Assembly (NCBI RefSeq): GCF_004358095.2
Contig: NZ_SMZJ02000002.1
Coordinates: 310,001 to 374,000, forward strand
Length of the DNA: 64,000 bases
Reading direction: 5' to 3'
DNA from: Seonamhaeicola sediminis
GTDB lineage: Bacteria > Bacteroidota > Bacteroidia > Flavobacteriales > Flavobacteriaceae
Positions 1 to 9,222 of the stretch are shown in pieces (positions within the stretch are counted from its first letter, which is position 1; every line of letters starts with the position of its first letter). The position numbers were made by a program, and so were the translations under genes. The notes below the pieces were generated by a model. It saw only the letters and a program-made list of their open reading frames with translations. It was not told where the DNA came from and ran no database searches.

Positions 1-907
1 CTTCTATTAAATCTGACTCATATTCTGGGTTTTCTCCAACAAAATTCACAAAATCTGTCAACACTTTTAATTTAGCTTCTGGTTTTATTTGGGTACTTTT
101 AACCACTATTTTCATAGACTCTATAGCCTTTTCAGGTTCATCTTCTAAATAAAACTTATAAAGTGCTAAATGAACTTTTTGAGAGTTTGGATTAATTTTT
201 AGAAGTTCTTTAGCTGTTTCAAATGCTTTTTCTTCTTGATTGTTTTGGCTGTAACGATAAATAAGAGCTAAATAATTAGATTCCTTTTCTGGGTTGTCAT
301 CAATTCGTTGCTCTAGGTTTTTAATTTGATCTTTTTTCCTTCCTGTAAGTTCGTAAATCCTATTTCGCTTTATATCTCTAGAGAAAGAAATACCATGAAC
401 GGCATCTAAATCGTCTAAAATCTTTAAAGCATCATTATACTTTTCCATTCTCATGTAAAGCGATGCTAAATCCTCTTTATAGTCTGGATGATACTCTACT
501 AATTGTTTAACAACCTTTAAGGCTTTATCATATTCATTTTGCAAAATGTAAAACCCATATAATTCGTCTAAAAACCATTCATTATCAGGATCCTTACTTA
601 TTGCTTTTTTAAGAGCATCCTCTGCTGCTCCAAAGTTTTTTAATTTGTTATAGCTTTTTCCTAGTTCAAAATATAAAACAGGTACTGATGCGTCTAATTC
701 AATACATTTTAAAAGTGATTCTACTGCTCTATCATAGTTTTCAATACCCTTTTGTTTCATCGCTTCATAAAAGTGCTCTTGAAATTGGTCTTCAACATTG
801 CCTAAATCATCATCAGGAGTTTTATTAAAATCTACTTGGGCATAGGCTATCTGGGAAAGACTAAGGATTCCTATTAAAAAAAAGTATATGTAAACTTTCT
901 TTTTCAT
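1..907 (-). CDS. Secreted TPR protein, C-terminus cut by window edge
   Basis: About 302 residues are visible, read from an ATG, and the reading frame runs open off the left edge. The N-terminus is a signal peptide (charged MKKK, a hydrophobic stretch to about residue 20, likely cleavage after AYA at 21-23). The rest is helical repeats typical of tetratricopeptide (TPR) folds, for example the repeat around LYFELGKSYNKLKNFGAAED. TPR arrays act as protein-protein scaffolds, here probably in the periplasm. It is the last visible gene after flippase, dut and nucleotidyltransferase on the same strand, a neighbourhood I recall from other flavobacteria. The partner is unknown. Confidence 0.8.
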   Translation of the reverse strand, partial: MKKKVYIYFFLIGILSLSQIAYAQVDFNKTPDDDLGNVEDQFQEHFYEAMKQKGIENYDRAVESLLKCIELDASVPVLYFELGKSYNKLKNFGAAEDALKKAISKDPDNEWFLDELYGFYILQNEYDKALKVVKQLVEYHPDYKEDLASLYMRMEKYNDALKILDDLDAVHGISFSRDIKRNRIYELTGRKKDQIKNLEQRIDDNPEKESNYLALIYRYSQNNQEEKAFETAKELLKINPNSQKVHLALYKFYLEDEPEKAIESMKIVVKSTQIKPEAKLKVLTDFVNFVGENPEYESDLIE

Positions 908-944
908 AATTCTATTTGACATCTATACCTTTCAAAACTTTACA

Positions 945-995
945 TGATTCTGAAACAACGCTTCGAATACGCTCTGTGTAATAGTTTAGAATGAC
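945..995. repeat. Degenerate intergenic repeat remnant
   Basis: The short gap contains a sequence of the style CTGAAAC...CTTCG..TACGCTC...GAATGACA. It resembles the repeat fragments found at 5017-5044 and 27809-27910 in this window. It looks like an eroded copy of a dispersed flavobacterial intergenic repeat. This rests on visual similarity only. Confidence 0.35.
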
Positions 996-1003
996 AAAAT
1001 TTT

Positions 1004-2023
1004 TTATTCTAAAACAGAGTAATCTCCAATACTAATACTTGTAAAATTGCCATTATAAATAACGTTATTACCAATCATTGCATTATCTAAATTAGCATTT
1101 TTAATTGATGTATTGGTTTGAATTAAGCTGTTTTTAACCGTTGAATTCTCAATAACAGTGCCATTCCCGACAGACACATGAGGGCCAATGGTTGTGTTTT
1201 TGAGGACCACATTTTCTCCAACAAAACAAGGTTCTATGATTTTAGAATTTTCTAAGATTATTGAGGAAGCCACCAGTTGCTCTTCACCATCAGCCTGAAG
1301 GAAATCAAGCATTTTGCCATTAGTTTCCAAAGTAATGGCTTTATTTCCACAATCCATCCATTCGTCTACCGTGCCAGTTTTAAACACTTTCCCATCGGCC
1401 ATCATACGCTTAATGCCATCATTTATTTGGTATTCTCCTCCATTTGTGATGTTCTCATCTAGAATCTCTTGAAGTTTATCTTTTAAAACCGAAACCTCTT
1501 TAAAATAATATATACCTATAACAGCTTGATCACTCACAAAAGTCTCAGGCTTTTCAACCAACTCTATTATTTCATTATTTGTATTTAACTTAACTACGCC
1601 ATAAGCTTCTGGATTTTTTACTTGTTTGGTCCAAATGACACTATCTGCAACTGGATCTAAATCAAATTTCGCTCGTATTAAGGTGTCTGCATAAGCAATT
1701 ACGGCAGACCCTGATAATGATGGCTTTGCACACATGATGGCGTGACCTGTGCCTAGAGGTTGGTCTTGACGATAAATAGATGCTTTAGCTCCTAAGCTTT
1801 TGGCTAATGCTTTTAAACTCTCAACAACGTCATCTCCAAACCAGGCAGGGTCACCTAATACAAAAGCGACTTCATCAATGGGTTGTTTTAATACTTTGGC
1901 AATATCTTTTACTAAACGGTGCACAATAGGTTGTCCAGCTACTGGAATTAATGGTTTTGGTACTGTTAAGCTGTGTGGACGTAGTCGAGAACCTCGACCT
2001 GCCATTGGGACTATTATTTTCAT
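1004..2023 (-). CDS. Sugar-1-phosphate nucleotidyltransferase
   Basis: The 339-residue protein joins a nucleotidyl-transferase (GT-A fold) domain to a C-terminal left-handed beta-helix. The activating-loop signature GRGSRLRPHS lies at about residues 9-18, followed by PKPLIPV with the substrate-binding lysine. The last 80 or so residues show the hexapeptide periodicity (IGPHVSVGNGTVI). Enzymes of this type make NDP-sugars from NTP and a sugar-1-phosphate. The helix resembles that of bifunctional GlmU or GMP-mannose type enzymes, so substrate and any acyltransferase activity are open. It follows dut on the same strand and probably shares its transcript. Confidence 0.85.
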   Translation of the reverse strand: MKIIVPMAGRGSRLRPHSLTVPKPLIPVAGQPIVHRLVKDIAKVLKQPIDEVAFVLGDPAWFGDDVVESLKALAKSLGAKASIYRQDQPLGTGHAIMCAKPSLSGSAVIAYADTLIRAKFDLDPVADSVIWTKQVKNPEAYGVVKLNTNNEIIELVEKPETFVSDQAVIGIYYFKEVSVLKDKLQEILDENITNGGEYQINDGIKRMMADGKVFKTGTVDEWMDCGNKAITLETNGKMLDFLQADGEEQLVASSIILENSKIIEPCFVGENVVLKNTTIGPHVSVGNGTVIENSTVKNSLIQTNTSIKNANLDNAMIGNNVIYNGNFTSISIGDYSVLE

Positions 2024-2090
2024 TTTATAAAGTTGATATATTTAATTGTTTATTCGTTTTATAACAAATTCACAAATTTTTCTTTTCTAA

Positions 2091-2525
2091 TTATTTTGTT
2101 CCAGTGCTTCCAAATCCACCTTCTCCTCTCTTAGTTGAAGATAATTCTTCCACCTCTTCCCATTCCGCACGTTCATGATTAGCAATTACCAACTGTGCAA
2201 TACGCTCTCCGCTTCTAATTGTAAACTCTTCATGAGATAGATTTACTAAAATAACACCTATTTCTCCTCTGTAATCTGCATCTATAGTTCCTGGGGCGTT
2301 GAGTACCGTAATTCCCTTTTTAGCTGCCAAACCACTTCTTGGACGTACTTGCGCTTCTAATCCTACTGGAAGCTCTATAAATAGACCTGTACCCACAATA
2401 CTTCGCTCTAATGGTTTTAAAACTATATCTTCTGATATGTTGGCTCGTAAATCCATACCTGCCGAAGCTATAGTTTCATAATGTGGTAAATTATGACTTG
2501 ACTTATTAATTATTTTAATCTGCAT
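2091..2525 (-). CDS. dut: dUTP diphosphatase
   Basis: A trimeric dUTPase of normal length (144 residues). It hydrolyses dUTP to dUMP and diphosphate, keeping uracil out of DNA and feeding dTMP synthesis. The five conserved motifs are recognisable: SAGMDLRA (21-28), RPRSGLA (61-67), the catalytic-aspartate region [12 protein letters not shown] (79-90), GERIAQL (106-112) and the C-terminal P-loop-like [10 protein letters not shown] (133-142). The gene starts 1 bp after the flippase stop codon, so the two are almost certainly cotranscribed, although the link to polysaccharide genes is probably only positional. Confidence 0.95.
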   Translation of the reverse strand: MQIKIINKSSHNLPHYETIASAGMDLRANISEDIVLKPLERSIVGTGLFIELPVGLEAQVRPRSGLAAKKGITVLNAPGTIDADYRGEIGVILVNLSHEEFTIRSGERIAQLVIANHERAEWEEVEELSSTKRGEGGFGSTGTK

Positions 2526-2526
2526 G

Positions 2527-3981
2527 TTATCTTTTTAATATTTGTTTAAGCTGATGTCTTTCTGAAAACGAAATAACACCCAAAAATACAATTAACAAGG
2601 AAATTCCAATAATATAATCTCCTCTAAATTGGTAGAACGAGAGTCCTGAGAAAAGAATTGATAAAATAAGATACAAGCCTATTTTTTTGAGATTATAAGG
2701 AATAGGGTAATACTTCCTTCCGTAGTAATATGATAAAAGCATCATAGTGCCATAAGCCATCAAAGTTGCAATAGCTGATGCTTTGTATTTATGAGCCTCA
2801 ATAAACATGAAATTGATAAAAAGCGTGACAATAGCCCCTACAATGGAAATATAAGCTCCAAATTTAGTTCTATCGGTTATTTTGTACCAAACAGATAGAT
2901 TGTGATAAATACCCAAGCAGAAATTAGCCAACAGAATGATTGGAACTACCCACATAGCTTCCCAATACTCTTCTTTTCTTACGATAATGGGTTTCAAAAT
3001 ATCTGCAAATACAACCACACTTAAAAAAATAACCGCACCTAAAGCAACGAAAAACTCAAGAATTCTAGCATAGTTCTTTTGTGGGTTCTCTGAATTTGCA
3101 TGACTAAAAAAGAATGGTTCAATTCCTAATCTATAAGCGGTTGCAAACAAGGTCATGAACAATGCCAATTTGTAACAGGCAGAATACATGCCTATTTGTG
3201 TTTTTGCTATATCTTCTGGTAACAAATAGTCTAATAGAATTCTATCAAAAGTTTCATTGATGGAAAAAGCAATGCCTGCAATTAAAACAGGTAATGCATA
3301 TTTCATCATACGTTTCCATAAAGCAGCATTGAAACTATATTTAACTTTCAAATATAAAGGTAACATTAATAATAGTGTGACTGCACTAGCTACTAAATTG
3401 GCTATAAAAATGTAACTAATTTCAAAGTTAGGTTGGTAAATACTTTCAAAAAACGAACTATTAAAAGCTAAATCTTTCAAGGCTAAAAGAAAGAATAAAT
3501 TCAACCCAAGATTTATAGCCACATTCAAAATTTTGATGATAGCATATTTGACAGGTTTCTGGGTGGCTCTTAACCATGCAAACGGTATAATTACCAAAGC
3601 ATCTAGCAATAAAATCCATATGACCAGATTGATGTATTTTACATCAATATTAATGAAAGAAGCTATTTGCTCCTGACATAGTAAAGCGATAATAAAAAAC
3701 CCAATAGATGAAATTACTAAGGAAATAGCCGACGTACCAACTACACTGTTTTTATCATTTTCCTTATTAAAAAATCTGAAAAAGGCCGTTTCCATGCCAT
3801 AGGCTAGAACAACATTGAATAAAACGAAATAGGAAAAAATAACTGAGACCTCTCCATACTCTGCAACTGAGGGTAAAACAGCGGTATATAAAGGCACTAG
3901 TAAAAAACTCAACATTCTTGGTAGCACTGTGGCTAAACCATAAATAAATGTTTGTTTGAATAATGTTTTTAACCCGCTCAA
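2527..3981 (-). CDS. Polysaccharide flippase (MATE/MOP superfamily)
   Basis: The 484-residue protein has about 14 hydrophobic segments spread over its whole length, the pattern of Wzx-like and MurJ-like lipid-linked oligosaccharide flippases. The N-terminus ([20 protein letters not shown]) is typical of the polysaccharide-biosynthesis family. It would move undecaprenyl-linked glycans across the inner membrane. It lies far from the large polysaccharide locus, which has its own flippase, and sits with dut and a sugar nucleotidyltransferase. That conserved setting suggests a housekeeping envelope role, but the substrate cannot be told from sequence. Confidence 0.85.
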   Translation of the reverse strand: MSGLKTLFKQTFIYGLATVLPRMLSFLLVPLYTAVLPSVAEYGEVSVIFSYFVLFNVVLAYGMETAFFRFFNKENDKNSVVGTSAISLVISSIGFFIIALLCQEQIASFINIDVKYINLVIWILLLDALVIIPFAWLRATQKPVKYAIIKILNVAINLGLNLFFLLALKDLAFNSSFFESIYQPNFEISYIFIANLVASAVTLLLMLPLYLKVKYSFNAALWKRMMKYALPVLIAGIAFSINETFDRILLDYLLPEDIAKTQIGMYSACYKLALFMTLFATAYRLGIEPFFFSHANSENPQKNYARILEFFVALGAVIFLSVVVFADILKPIIVRKEEYWEAMWVVPIILLANFCLGIYHNLSVWYKITDRTKFGAYISIVGAIVTLFINFMFIEAHKYKASAIATLMAYGTMMLLSYYYGRKYYPIPYNLKKIGLYLILSILFSGLSFYQFRGDYIIGISLLIVFLGVISFSERHQLKQILKR

Positions 3982-4062
3982 CTAACGATTGTTTATCAGC
4001 TAAAAATACGTTTTTAGCTAACGTAAAACAAACAGTTTAAAGTATAAGATGTTTTAAAAAAA

Positions 4063-4085
4063 AGCCTTACTTTTCAAGTAAGGCT
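4063..4085 (-). terminator. Intrinsic terminator of the ATP synthase operon
   Basis: On the minus strand a perfect 10-bp stem (AGCCTTACTT / AAGTAAGGCT) with a 3-nt loop is followed directly by a run of eight T. It lies about 55 nt past the atpG stop and ahead of the flippase gene, so it should end the long sprE-atp transcript. Confidence 0.85.
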
Positions 4086-4105
4086 AAAGTTAATTTTAAG
4101 ATGCT

Positions 4106-4133
4106 GAAACAATCCCAATAGCTATCGGGACAG
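4106..4133. repeat. Short palindromic repeat in atpG 3' region
   Basis: A GCTGAAAC...CCCAATAGCTATCGGGACAGC element. The core is a 16-bp palindrome with one mismatched pair. From memory, CCCGATAGCTATCGGG-type cores recur between genes in many flavobacterial genomes. It lies between the atpG stop and the operon terminator, so it is transcribed. Confidence 0.5.
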
Positions 4134-4140
4134 CAGACAC

Positions 4141-5001
4141 TTAGTTATTTAATGCTTCGGCACCACCAACAATTTCTAAAATTTCATTGGTAATAGCAGC
4201 TTGACGTGCTTTGTTATAGGTTAATTTCAACTGGTCTCTTAACTCTGTTGCATTATCAGTTGCTTTGTGCATTGCAGTCATACGGGCACCATGTTCACTA
4301 GCAAACGAGTCTCTTACCGCTTTGTATAGTTGTGTTTTTAAAGACTTAGGTATCAATTGCTCAACAATCTCTACTTTTGAAGGTTCAAAAATATAGTCGG
4401 CATTAGTATTTGATGCTCCTTCAACTGGTACAATAGGTAAAAACTGTTCTGTAGTTACTATTTGGGTAGCTGCATTTTTAAATCTGTTGTAAACCAATTC
4501 AACTTTATCAAACTCACCTTCAACAAACTTATCCATAATAGATTGCGCAATTTCAGCAACATTATCAAAGGTTAAATCATCAAAAACAGTACTGTGATTT
4601 GCAGTAATTTTACCTGTTTTCTTAAAAGCATCATTGGTCTTTTTACCAATAGCTAGATAAGAAACCTCCTGATTAGTATAAGTCTCTTTTGTTAATCTGA
4701 TAACTTCTTTAATTATATTAGAGTTGAAAGCACCACACAAACCTCTATTTGAAGTAATAGCAACAATAAGTACTTTTTTAACCTCTCTTTGAGTTGAAAA
4801 TTTGCTTCCAGAATCTGCATCTAAAGTAGCACTTAAACTTTGTAAAAGTTCGGTTAACTTATCTGCATAAGGACGCATTGCAGTAATGGCATCTTGTGCT
4901 TTCTTTAACTTTGCAGCCGATACCATTTTCATGGCACTGGTAATCTGCATAGTTGAAGACACCGATGATATTCTGTTACGTATTTCTTTTAAGTTTGCCA
5001 T
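4141..5001 (-). CDS. atpG: F1 ATP synthase gamma subunit
   Basis: The central rotor shaft of F1, 286 residues, the usual bacterial length. The N-terminal helix MANLKEIRNRISSVSSTMQITSAMKMVSAAKL and the C-terminal helix ending KARQAAITNEILEIVGGAEAL form the antiparallel coiled coil that turns inside the alpha3-beta3 head. The SSNRGLCGAFN-type Rossmann segment is also present as ITSNRGLCGAFNSN. It is the last gene of the operon; a repeat fragment separates it from atpA and a strong terminator follows. The beta and epsilon genes that normally follow gamma in other phyla are missing here. Confidence 0.97.
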   Translation of the reverse strand: MANLKEIRNRISSVSSTMQITSAMKMVSAAKLKKAQDAITAMRPYADKLTELLQSLSATLDADSGSKFSTQREVKKVLIVAITSNRGLCGAFNSNIIKEVIRLTKETYTNQEVSYLAIGKKTNDAFKKTGKITANHSTVFDDLTFDNVAEIAQSIMDKFVEGEFDKVELVYNRFKNAATQIVTTEQFLPIVPVEGASNTNADYIFEPSKVEIVEQLIPKSLKTQLYKAVRDSFASEHGARMTAMHKATDNATELRDQLKLTYNKARQAAITNEILEIVGGAEALNN

Positions 5002-5016
5002 TCTTTATTTTTATAA

Positions 5017-5044
5017 AGACTCTTCGACTGCGCTCAGAGTGACA
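5017..5044. repeat. Intergenic repeat fragment between atpA and atpG
   Basis: The 66-bp atpA-atpG gap carries ACTCTTCGACTGCGCTCAGAGTGACA-like sequence, split here as ACTCTTCGACTGCG then CTCAGAGTGACA. This is a common flavobacterial intergenic repeat motif. Its ends are weakly self-complementary (ACTCT / AGAGT). It sits within a transcribed operon. Confidence 0.45.
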
Positions 5045-5066
5045 TTAATTTTAAATTTTGAACTTT

Positions 5067-6647
5067 TTAAGCTCTATACTTTCCTGCTAAGTCTTTACAT
5101 ACACTTGTTAAAGTATCTGTAACCTCATCAGTTAATTTACCTGCTTTTAAAGTATCTAAAATATCTCTATGTTTAGCATTTAGGAATTCAATAAAATCTC
5201 TTTCAAATTCTTTTACTTTCTCTACAGGAACATCTCTTAATAAGTTTTTAGATCCAGCATAAATGATTGCAATTTGATCTTCAACCGTAAATGGATCGTT
5301 TTGAGCTTGCTTTAAGATTTCAACATTACGTTTACCTTTTTCAATTACATTTAATGTAGCTGCATCAAGGTCTGAACCAAACTTCGCAAAAGCTTCTAAC
5401 TCACGAAACTGTGCTTGATCTAATTTTAATGTACCAGCTACTTTTTTCATAGATTTAATCTGGGCATTACCACCTACACGAGATACAGAAATACCTACGT
5501 TAATTGCAGGACGCACACCAGAGTTAAATAAATCTGATTCTAAGAAAATTTGTCCGTCTGTAATAGAAATTACGTTTGTTGGGATGTATGCTGATACGTC
5601 TCCTGCTTGTGTTTCAATAATTGGTAAAGCTGTTAAAGAACCGCCTCCTTTTACCATTGGTTTCAATGATTCTGGAAGGTCATTCATGTCTTTAGCTATA
5701 GAATCATCATTAATCACTTTTGCAGAACGCTCTAATAGTCTTGAGTGTAAGTAGAAAACGTCTCCAGGATACGCCTCACGTCCTGGTGGACGACGTAATA
5801 ATAATGACACCTCACGATACGCTACTGCTTGTTTAGATAAATCATCATAAATAATTAAAGCTGGACGACCCGTATCTCTAAAATACTCACCAATTGCAGC
5901 ACCCGCCATTGGCGCGTATACTTGCATTGGTGCAGGGTCTGATGCATTTGCTGCTACAATAGTTGTATAAGCAAGAGCTCCTCTTTCTTCTAATACTTTT
6001 GCAATATTTGCAACTGTAGATGCTTTTTGACCTACAGCAACATAGATACAATATACAGGCTCACCTGCATCATAAAATTCTTTTTGATTTAAGATGGTAT
6101 CAATACAAACTGTGGTTTTACCAGTTTGACGGTCACCAATAACCAACTCACGCTGACCTCTACCAACAGGAATCATAGCATCAATAGATTTGATACCAGT
6201 TTGTAGTGGTTCTGTTACAGGCTCACGGAAAATTACCCCTGGTGCTTTACGCTCTAAAGGCATTTCGTAAGTATCTCCAGAAATTGGACCTTTACCATCA
6301 ATAGGGTTACCTAATGTATCAACAACTCGACCAACAATCCCTTCTCCTACATTAATAGAAGCAATTCTACCGGTACGTTTTACCGTAGATCCTTCTCTCA
6401 CTCCTACTGAAGGGCCTAACAACACGATACCTACGTTATCTTCTTCCAAGTTCAGTACAATACCTTCTAAACTGCCATCAAATTCTACTAACTCACCATA
6501 TTGTGCATTAGCTAATCCGTAAGCACGTACAATACCATCACCTACTGTTAATACTGTTCCTACTTCATCTAATGAAGCACTAGCTTCAAAACCTGAAAGT
6601 TGTTGTTTTAAGATTGCTGATATTTCAGCTGGTTTTACTTCTGCCAT
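5067..6647 (-). CDS. atpA: F1 ATP synthase alpha subunit
   Basis: The 526-residue non-catalytic nucleotide-binding subunit of the F1 head. The Walker A loop GDRQTGKT is at 171-178, and the alpha/beta signature region [17 protein letters not shown] with the conserved arginine finger lies about residue 380. The N-terminal beta-barrel ([11 protein letters not shown]) and the C-terminal helical domain are complete. It partners with AtpD, whose gene is not in this window. It lies between atpH and atpG in the usual order, with 27 bp to atpH. Confidence 0.98.
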   Translation of the reverse strand: MAEVKPAEISAILKQQLSGFEASASLDEVGTVLTVGDGIVRAYGLANAQYGELVEFDGSLEGIVLNLEEDNVGIVLLGPSVGVREGSTVKRTGRIASINVGEGIVGRVVDTLGNPIDGKGPISGDTYEMPLERKAPGVIFREPVTEPLQTGIKSIDAMIPVGRGQRELVIGDRQTGKTTVCIDTILNQKEFYDAGEPVYCIYVAVGQKASTVANIAKVLEERGALAYTTIVAANASDPAPMQVYAPMAGAAIGEYFRDTGRPALIIYDDLSKQAVAYREVSLLLRRPPGREAYPGDVFYLHSRLLERSAKVINDDSIAKDMNDLPESLKPMVKGGGSLTALPIIETQAGDVSAYIPTNVISITDGQIFLESDLFNSGVRPAINVGISVSRVGGNAQIKSMKKVAGTLKLDQAQFRELEAFAKFGSDLDAATLNVIEKGKRNVEILKQAQNDPFTVEDQIAIIYAGSKNLLRDVPVEKVKEFERDFIEFLNAKHRDILDTLKAGKLTDEVTDTLTSVCKDLAGKYRA

Positions 6648-6674
6648 CTTATTATTTATTTAGATATAAATATC

Positions 6675-7211
6675 TTAGTTTAATGTAAATTCTCTTTTCA
6701 ATTTATTAAGCTGATTAGCAATACTTGCATTGTATTGTATATCACCTATGCGTAAAATGAAACCACCTATAATGCTTTCATCTAAAATATTTTCTACTTC
6801 TATATCTTTTCCTGTAAGTTCTTTAGCTTTTGCTAAAACTTTTTTCTTTAAGGCATCTGTTATTGCTACTGCAGTTGTAACAGTTGCCAACTCAATTCCT
6901 TTAGATTGATCGAATAATTGATTGTATTTAACAGCAACATCACCTAAAAGATCTACTCTATTGTTATTGATTAAAGTTTCAATTAAGCTTAAAGTTGCTT
7001 TATTAGACTTTTTGAAAACCTCTAACAAAACAGATTTCTTAATTGATGAACTTATTATAGGACTTTGAAGCATCTCGTTTAAATCTTGACTTTCTGCAAT
7101 AGTAGCAGCAATTAACTTCATATCACTATTAACAGTGTCGGCTGCTTTTTGATCTAAAGCTAAACTTAAAATTGCTTTGGCGTAACGTATGGCTGCTCTT
7201 GTTCCTGACAT
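6675..7211 (-). CDS. atpH: F1 ATP synthase delta subunit (OSCP)
   Basis: The 178-residue stator protein that ties the F1 head to the b-subunit stalk. The helical N-terminal domain begins with RAAIRYAKAILSLALDQ, matching the family's opening Y-A-x-A-L pattern. The C-terminal signature IIGGFILRIGDIQYNASIANQLNKLK (about 148-173) is the most conserved part of OSCP/delta. It is separated from atpF by 7 bp, so translation is probably coupled. Confidence 0.95.
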   Translation of the reverse strand: MSGTRAAIRYAKAILSLALDQKAADTVNSDMKLIAATIAESQDLNEMLQSPIISSSIKKSVLLEVFKKSNKATLSLIETLINNNRVDLLGDVAVKYNQLFDQSKGIELATVTTAVAITDALKKKVLAKAKELTGKDIEVENILDESIIGGFILRIGDIQYNASIANQLNKLKREFTLN

Positions 7212-7218
7212 AGTCCTA

Positions 7219-7719
7219 TTAGTTTAATTTAGCTTCACCTAACATAGACTCAACTAATTTTAATTGTTTGTCTTTGTTAGATAATTCTTGACGCACCACT
7301 TTTTCTGCTATATCTAAAGAAATTCCAGCTACTTGACTTTTAAGTTCTGCCATAGCCGCTTTCTTTTCACTTTCAATAGCATCTTGCGCTTGCTTAATCA
7401 TTTTATTAGCTTGATCTTGAGCTTCTCCCTTAGCATCTTCAATCATTTTGTTTTTGATATCACGCGCTTCTTTAAGCATTTCCTCACGTTCTGCTCTAGC
7501 TTCTTTTAATAGCTTTTGATTATCTGCTTGAAGGTTCTCCATCTCTTTCTTTGCGTTTTCTGCAGCCTCCAAAGCATTTTTAATACCTTCCTCTCTATTG
7601 TTTACAGAATCTAAAATTGGCTTCCATGCAAATTTTCTTAGTAAGAATACTAAAGCTAAAAATAGTACTGCTTGCCAAAAAAATAACCCTAAAGAAAACC
7701 CTCCAAATAATTCTTCCAT
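7219..7719 (-). CDS. atpF: Fo ATP synthase b subunit
   Basis: A 166-residue peripheral-stalk protein. A single transmembrane helix spans about residues 8-27 (SLGLFFWQAVLFLALVFLL). It is followed by a conserved R-K-F-A-W-K-P-I-L turn and a long charged coiled coil (about 38-140) rich in Glu, Lys and Ala. The coiled coil contacts delta. The gene is separated from atpE by an 88-bp gap that contains a stable hairpin (see 7769-7797), which makes it the first gene after a likely expression step. Confidence 0.95.
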   Translation of the reverse strand: MEELFGGFSLGLFFWQAVLFLALVFLLRKFAWKPILDSVNNREEGIKNALEAAENAKKEMENLQADNQKLLKEARAEREEMLKEARDIKNKMIEDAKGEAQDQANKMIKQAQDAIESEKKAAMAELKSQVAGISLDIAEKVVRQELSNKDKQLKLVESMLGEAKLN

Positions 7720-7768
7720 AATTACTTAATATATATTTCTAAAAAAATTTCTGTTTAATTCTAAAAAG

Positions 7769-7797
7769 AACAGCTATAACCAACCGTTATAGCTGTT
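7769..7797 (-). promoter_or_regulatory. Stable hairpin between atpE and atpF
   Basis: A perfect 12-bp stem (AACAGCTATAAC / GTTATAGCTGTT) with a 5-nt loop. On the minus strand it is followed by CTTTTTAG, a short T tract. It could be a partial terminator or an mRNA 3'-end stabiliser that raises atpE over the downstream genes. The structure is seen directly; its role is inferred. Confidence 0.65.
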
Positions 7798-7807
7798 TCT
7801 TTGTTTG

Positions 7808-7999
7808 TTATACTGCAAATAAAGCAGCAAATCCAATACCTTCAATAAGCGCCGCTGCAATAAGCATTGCTGTTTGAATTTTACCTGTAGCTTCTGGTTG
7901 ACGAGCAATTGCTTCCATTGCAGAACCACCAATCTTACCGATTCCGATACCTGCTCCAATTACTACTAAACCTGCTCCTACGATAGCTGGAATTTCCAT
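7808..7999 (-). CDS. atpE: Fo ATP synthase c subunit
   Basis: A very hydrophobic 63-residue hairpin that forms the rotating c-ring. Helix 1 is glycine rich (GAGLVVIGAGIGIGKIGG), the polar loop holds R33-Q34-P35, and helix 2 carries the ion-binding carboxylate Glu53 in LIEGIGFAAL. The residue after the glutamate is glycine rather than the Ser/Thr expected in sodium-binding rings, which favours proton coupling. Several copies per complex are needed, so a higher expression level than its neighbours is expected and may be what the following hairpin serves. Confidence 0.97.
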   Translation of the reverse strand: MEIPAIVGAGLVVIGAGIGIGKIGGSAMEAIARQPEATGKIQTAMLIAAALIEGIGFAALFAV

Positions 8000-8041
8000 A
8001 ATAAATATATTTAAAAATTAAACGTTCAACTTTTAAAACAC

Positions 8042-9118
8042 TTAGTGATGATCATGGTCTTCTACTGCCATTCCAAAATAAAGTGCCGATAATACTGTAA
8101 AAATATAGGCTTGTAAAGCTGCTACTAACAACTCTAAAATACCTAAAACAAATGCTAATAAAAATGATAACGAACTACCTAACCAATTATTAAAAATAAA
8201 CATCATTCCAATAATGCTCATGAGTACTACGTGACCAGCAGTAATGTTTGCGTATAAACGAATCATTAATGCAAACGGTTTAATAATAGTTCCTAATAAT
8301 TCAATAGGTGCTAAAATAATTTTCATTGGAACTGGCACACCTGGCATCCAGAAAATGTGTTTCCAATAATTCTTGTTACCAGAAAATGTGGTAATTAAAT
8401 AGGTTATAAGCGCTAAGCATAACGTTACAGCAATGTTATTTGTTACATTCATCCCTATGGGTGTTAACCCAAAAAGGTTTACAATCCAAACAAAGAAAAA
8501 CACCGTTAACAAGTAACTCATATATTTCTTATATTTCTTTTCTCCAATGTTTGGAATAGCAATCTCATCACGAACATAAAGAACAATGGGCTCTAAGAAT
8601 CGCCCTGTACCTTTTGGCATACCGTTGTTCTTTTTATAGGATTTAGCCATTCTACTAAACATAAAGAACATGATAGCAAAAACCATAGCAATTAAAACCA
8701 CGTTTTTAGTTATTGAAAAATCCAAAGGCTTTTGGTTTGTAGCATGATGATGGTCGTCTTCAATAATCTCTCCATTAGGACCATCAACTTTATAAATTTT
8801 TCCGTGGTGTAGCTTGTAATAACTTCCGCCTGCTTCTGCAACAGTCTCTCCATGATGAAACTTGGATGATGAAAACACTTTCAATCCATTATCCCAGAGG
8901 ATTACTGGTAATGGAAATCCAAAATGTTTTTCGCCGTTATCGTAAGAAAACAGGTTAAAATCATAAGAATCCAATAAATGATGTTGAATATATTCTTTAA
9001 TTTCAGTCTTTAAATCAGACCCCGATTCTTCATGTTTTACATCTTCTTTAGCAAAAGAGATGAAGGTAATTAGAAGTAGTAATAATGTAACGGGCTTAAA
9101 AGCTATTTTTTTTCGCAT
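8042..9118 (-). CDS. atpB: Fo ATP synthase a subunit, extended N-terminus
   Basis: The proton-channel subunit. The conserved arginine is Arg287 in ALMIRLYANITAGHV, next to the c-ring. At 358 residues it is far longer than the E. coli protein (about 270) because of an N-terminal region of about 130 residues. This starts with a probable signal peptide (1-23) and contains a hydrophilic, His-rich segment (EDDHHHATNQ). Such extensions are usual in Bacteroidota. The C-terminus is also His rich (DHDHH). A good promoter-like box lies 35-63 bp upstream, so the core atp genes may be transcribed separately from sprE. Confidence 0.96.
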   Translation of the reverse strand: MRKKIAFKPVTLLLLLITFISFAKEDVKHEESGSDLKTEIKEYIQHHLLDSYDFNLFSYDNGEKHFGFPLPVILWDNGLKVFSSSKFHHGETVAEAGGSYYKLHHGKIYKVDGPNGEIIEDDHHHATNQKPLDFSITKNVVLIAMVFAIMFFMFSRMAKSYKKNNGMPKGTGRFLEPIVLYVRDEIAIPNIGEKKYKKYMSYLLTVFFFVWIVNLFGLTPIGMNVTNNIAVTLCLALITYLITTFSGNKNYWKHIFWMPGVPVPMKIILAPIELLGTIIKPFALMIRLYANITAGHVVLMSIIGMMFIFNNWLGSSLSFLLAFVLGILELLVAALQAYIFTVLSALYFGMAVEDHDHH

Positions 9119-9152
9119 ATCACTTTAGATAATAGTGGCTTAAAAATCGCTG

Positions 9153-9181
9153 CAAAGGTATGCTTTTATCTCAAAAACAAA
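9153..9181 (-). promoter_or_regulatory. Bacteroidota-type promoter upstream of atpB
   Basis: On the minus strand a TTTG (9181-9178), a 17-nt spacer and TACCTTTG (9160-9153) match the flavobacterial TTG-N17-23-TAnnTTTG consensus. The predicted start site leaves a leader of about 30 nt before atpB. This is the best promoter match in the operon. Confidence 0.6.
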
Positions 9182-9222
9182 AATAATTTTGCTTTTAATT
9201 TCAACAGATGTGTTTCAAGGGG

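Noticed and set aside
3998-4019. 9-bp hairpin (AGCTAAAAA / TTTTTAGCT) just before the flippase gene
   Set aside because: AT rich with a weak stem; not convincing as a terminator or riboswitch, and frequent by chance at this base composition.
7774-7959. Overlapping 61-codon frame within atpE
   Set aside because: A shadow of the well-supported c-subunit gene in another frame, with no plausible protein features.
7808-7999. Sodium-coupled ATP synthase
   Set aside because: The c subunit has Glu53 followed by Gly, without the Ser/Thr and full ligand set expected for sodium binding.
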